From Triatoma infestans (lineage: Eukaryota; Arthropoda; Insecta; Hemiptera; Reduviidae), in assembly GCA_011037195.1 (NCBI GenBank), contig JAAEAF010014818.1, positions 1-64,000 of the forward strand: a stretch of DNA of 64,000 nt, in the 5' to 3' direction. The translations under genes and the position numbers were made by a program. Below the pieces are notes generated by a model. That model was not told where the DNA came from and ran no database searches. It saw nothing but the letters and a program-made list of their open reading frames with translations. Position 1 is the stretch's first letter; every line of letters begins with the position of its first letter. Shown here piece after piece: positions 63,991 to 64,000 of the stretch.

Positions 63991-64000
63991 AAAAAAAATA

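Noticed and set aside
1..64000. CRISPR arrays, operons, bacterial promoters or riboswitches
   Set aside because: No regular repeat-spacer array, no gene clusters, and all coding relics are eukaryotic transposons.

Overview
The window looks like eukaryotic, intergenic, repeat-dense DNA, most likely from an insect (arthropod). It is AT-rich, shows no operon-like gene layout and has almost no long open frames. Its recognisable coding matter is Jockey-like and RTE-like LINEs, mariner (DD34D) transposons, a Gypsy fragment, a Penelope-like fragment and tRNA-derived SINEs. I found no convincing host gene. The assignment to insects rests on this transposon mix and is an inference; I cannot name the species.

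Layout: 1-1300 holds LINE tails and an LTR-like repeat. 2562-3212 is a 643-bp inverted-repeat element with a TTAA duplication. 4007-4845 holds a tRNA-Glu-like SINE and a fold-back element. 7000-8650 holds a ~290-bp tandem duplication and a reverse copy of the main dispersed repeat, here called DR1. 10134-12410 is a cluster of Jockey-like fragments. 12925-13860 is an RNase H LINE fragment split by a hAT-like MITE. 16433-16778 is a second fold-back element. 18240-23075 is LINE, LTR and direct-repeat debris. 24380-25310 is a Penelope-like remnant. 26095-27850 is a ribozyme-repeat arm and a LINE. 28905-35500 holds DR1 copies, a degraded mariner and a mariner nested in a SINE. 35890-41740 holds an LTR-like unit and LINE debris. 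42850-52920 holds SINEs, LINE tails, a third fold-back element and DR1 copies. 53340-61680 holds a Gypsy reverse transcriptase scrap, the 5' half of a Jockey element (gag-like ORF plus endonuclease) and a second mariner. 62165-63990 holds a SINE and two overlapping copies of one RTE-like LINE.

The most interesting system is a set of short fold-back elements and related single arms that carry hammerhead-ribozyme-like cores: CTGAAGA, a hairpin, GAAA, a self-complementary ACCGGT or ACGT, then C. In three loci (4405-4834, 16445-16766, 45228-45446) two arms face each other and the whole unit is bounded by a perfect 11-12 bp target-site duplication. At 24420-25310 arms of the same kind flank, in opposite orientation, a reading frame that resembles the C-terminal GIY-YIG region of Penelope-like elements. 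This fits the known link between Penelope-like retroelements and minimal hammerhead ribozymes. The inverted short units look like non-autonomous derivatives.

A second theme is DR1, a ~0.9-1 kb AT-rich repeat with a threefold internal period of roughly 300 bp and hairpins near both ends. At least twelve full, partial or diverged copies occur here. The window also gives a clear insertion history: mariner inside a SINE, a hAT MITE inside a LINE, an LTR inside a LINE, and a SINE piece in the loop of a fold-back element.
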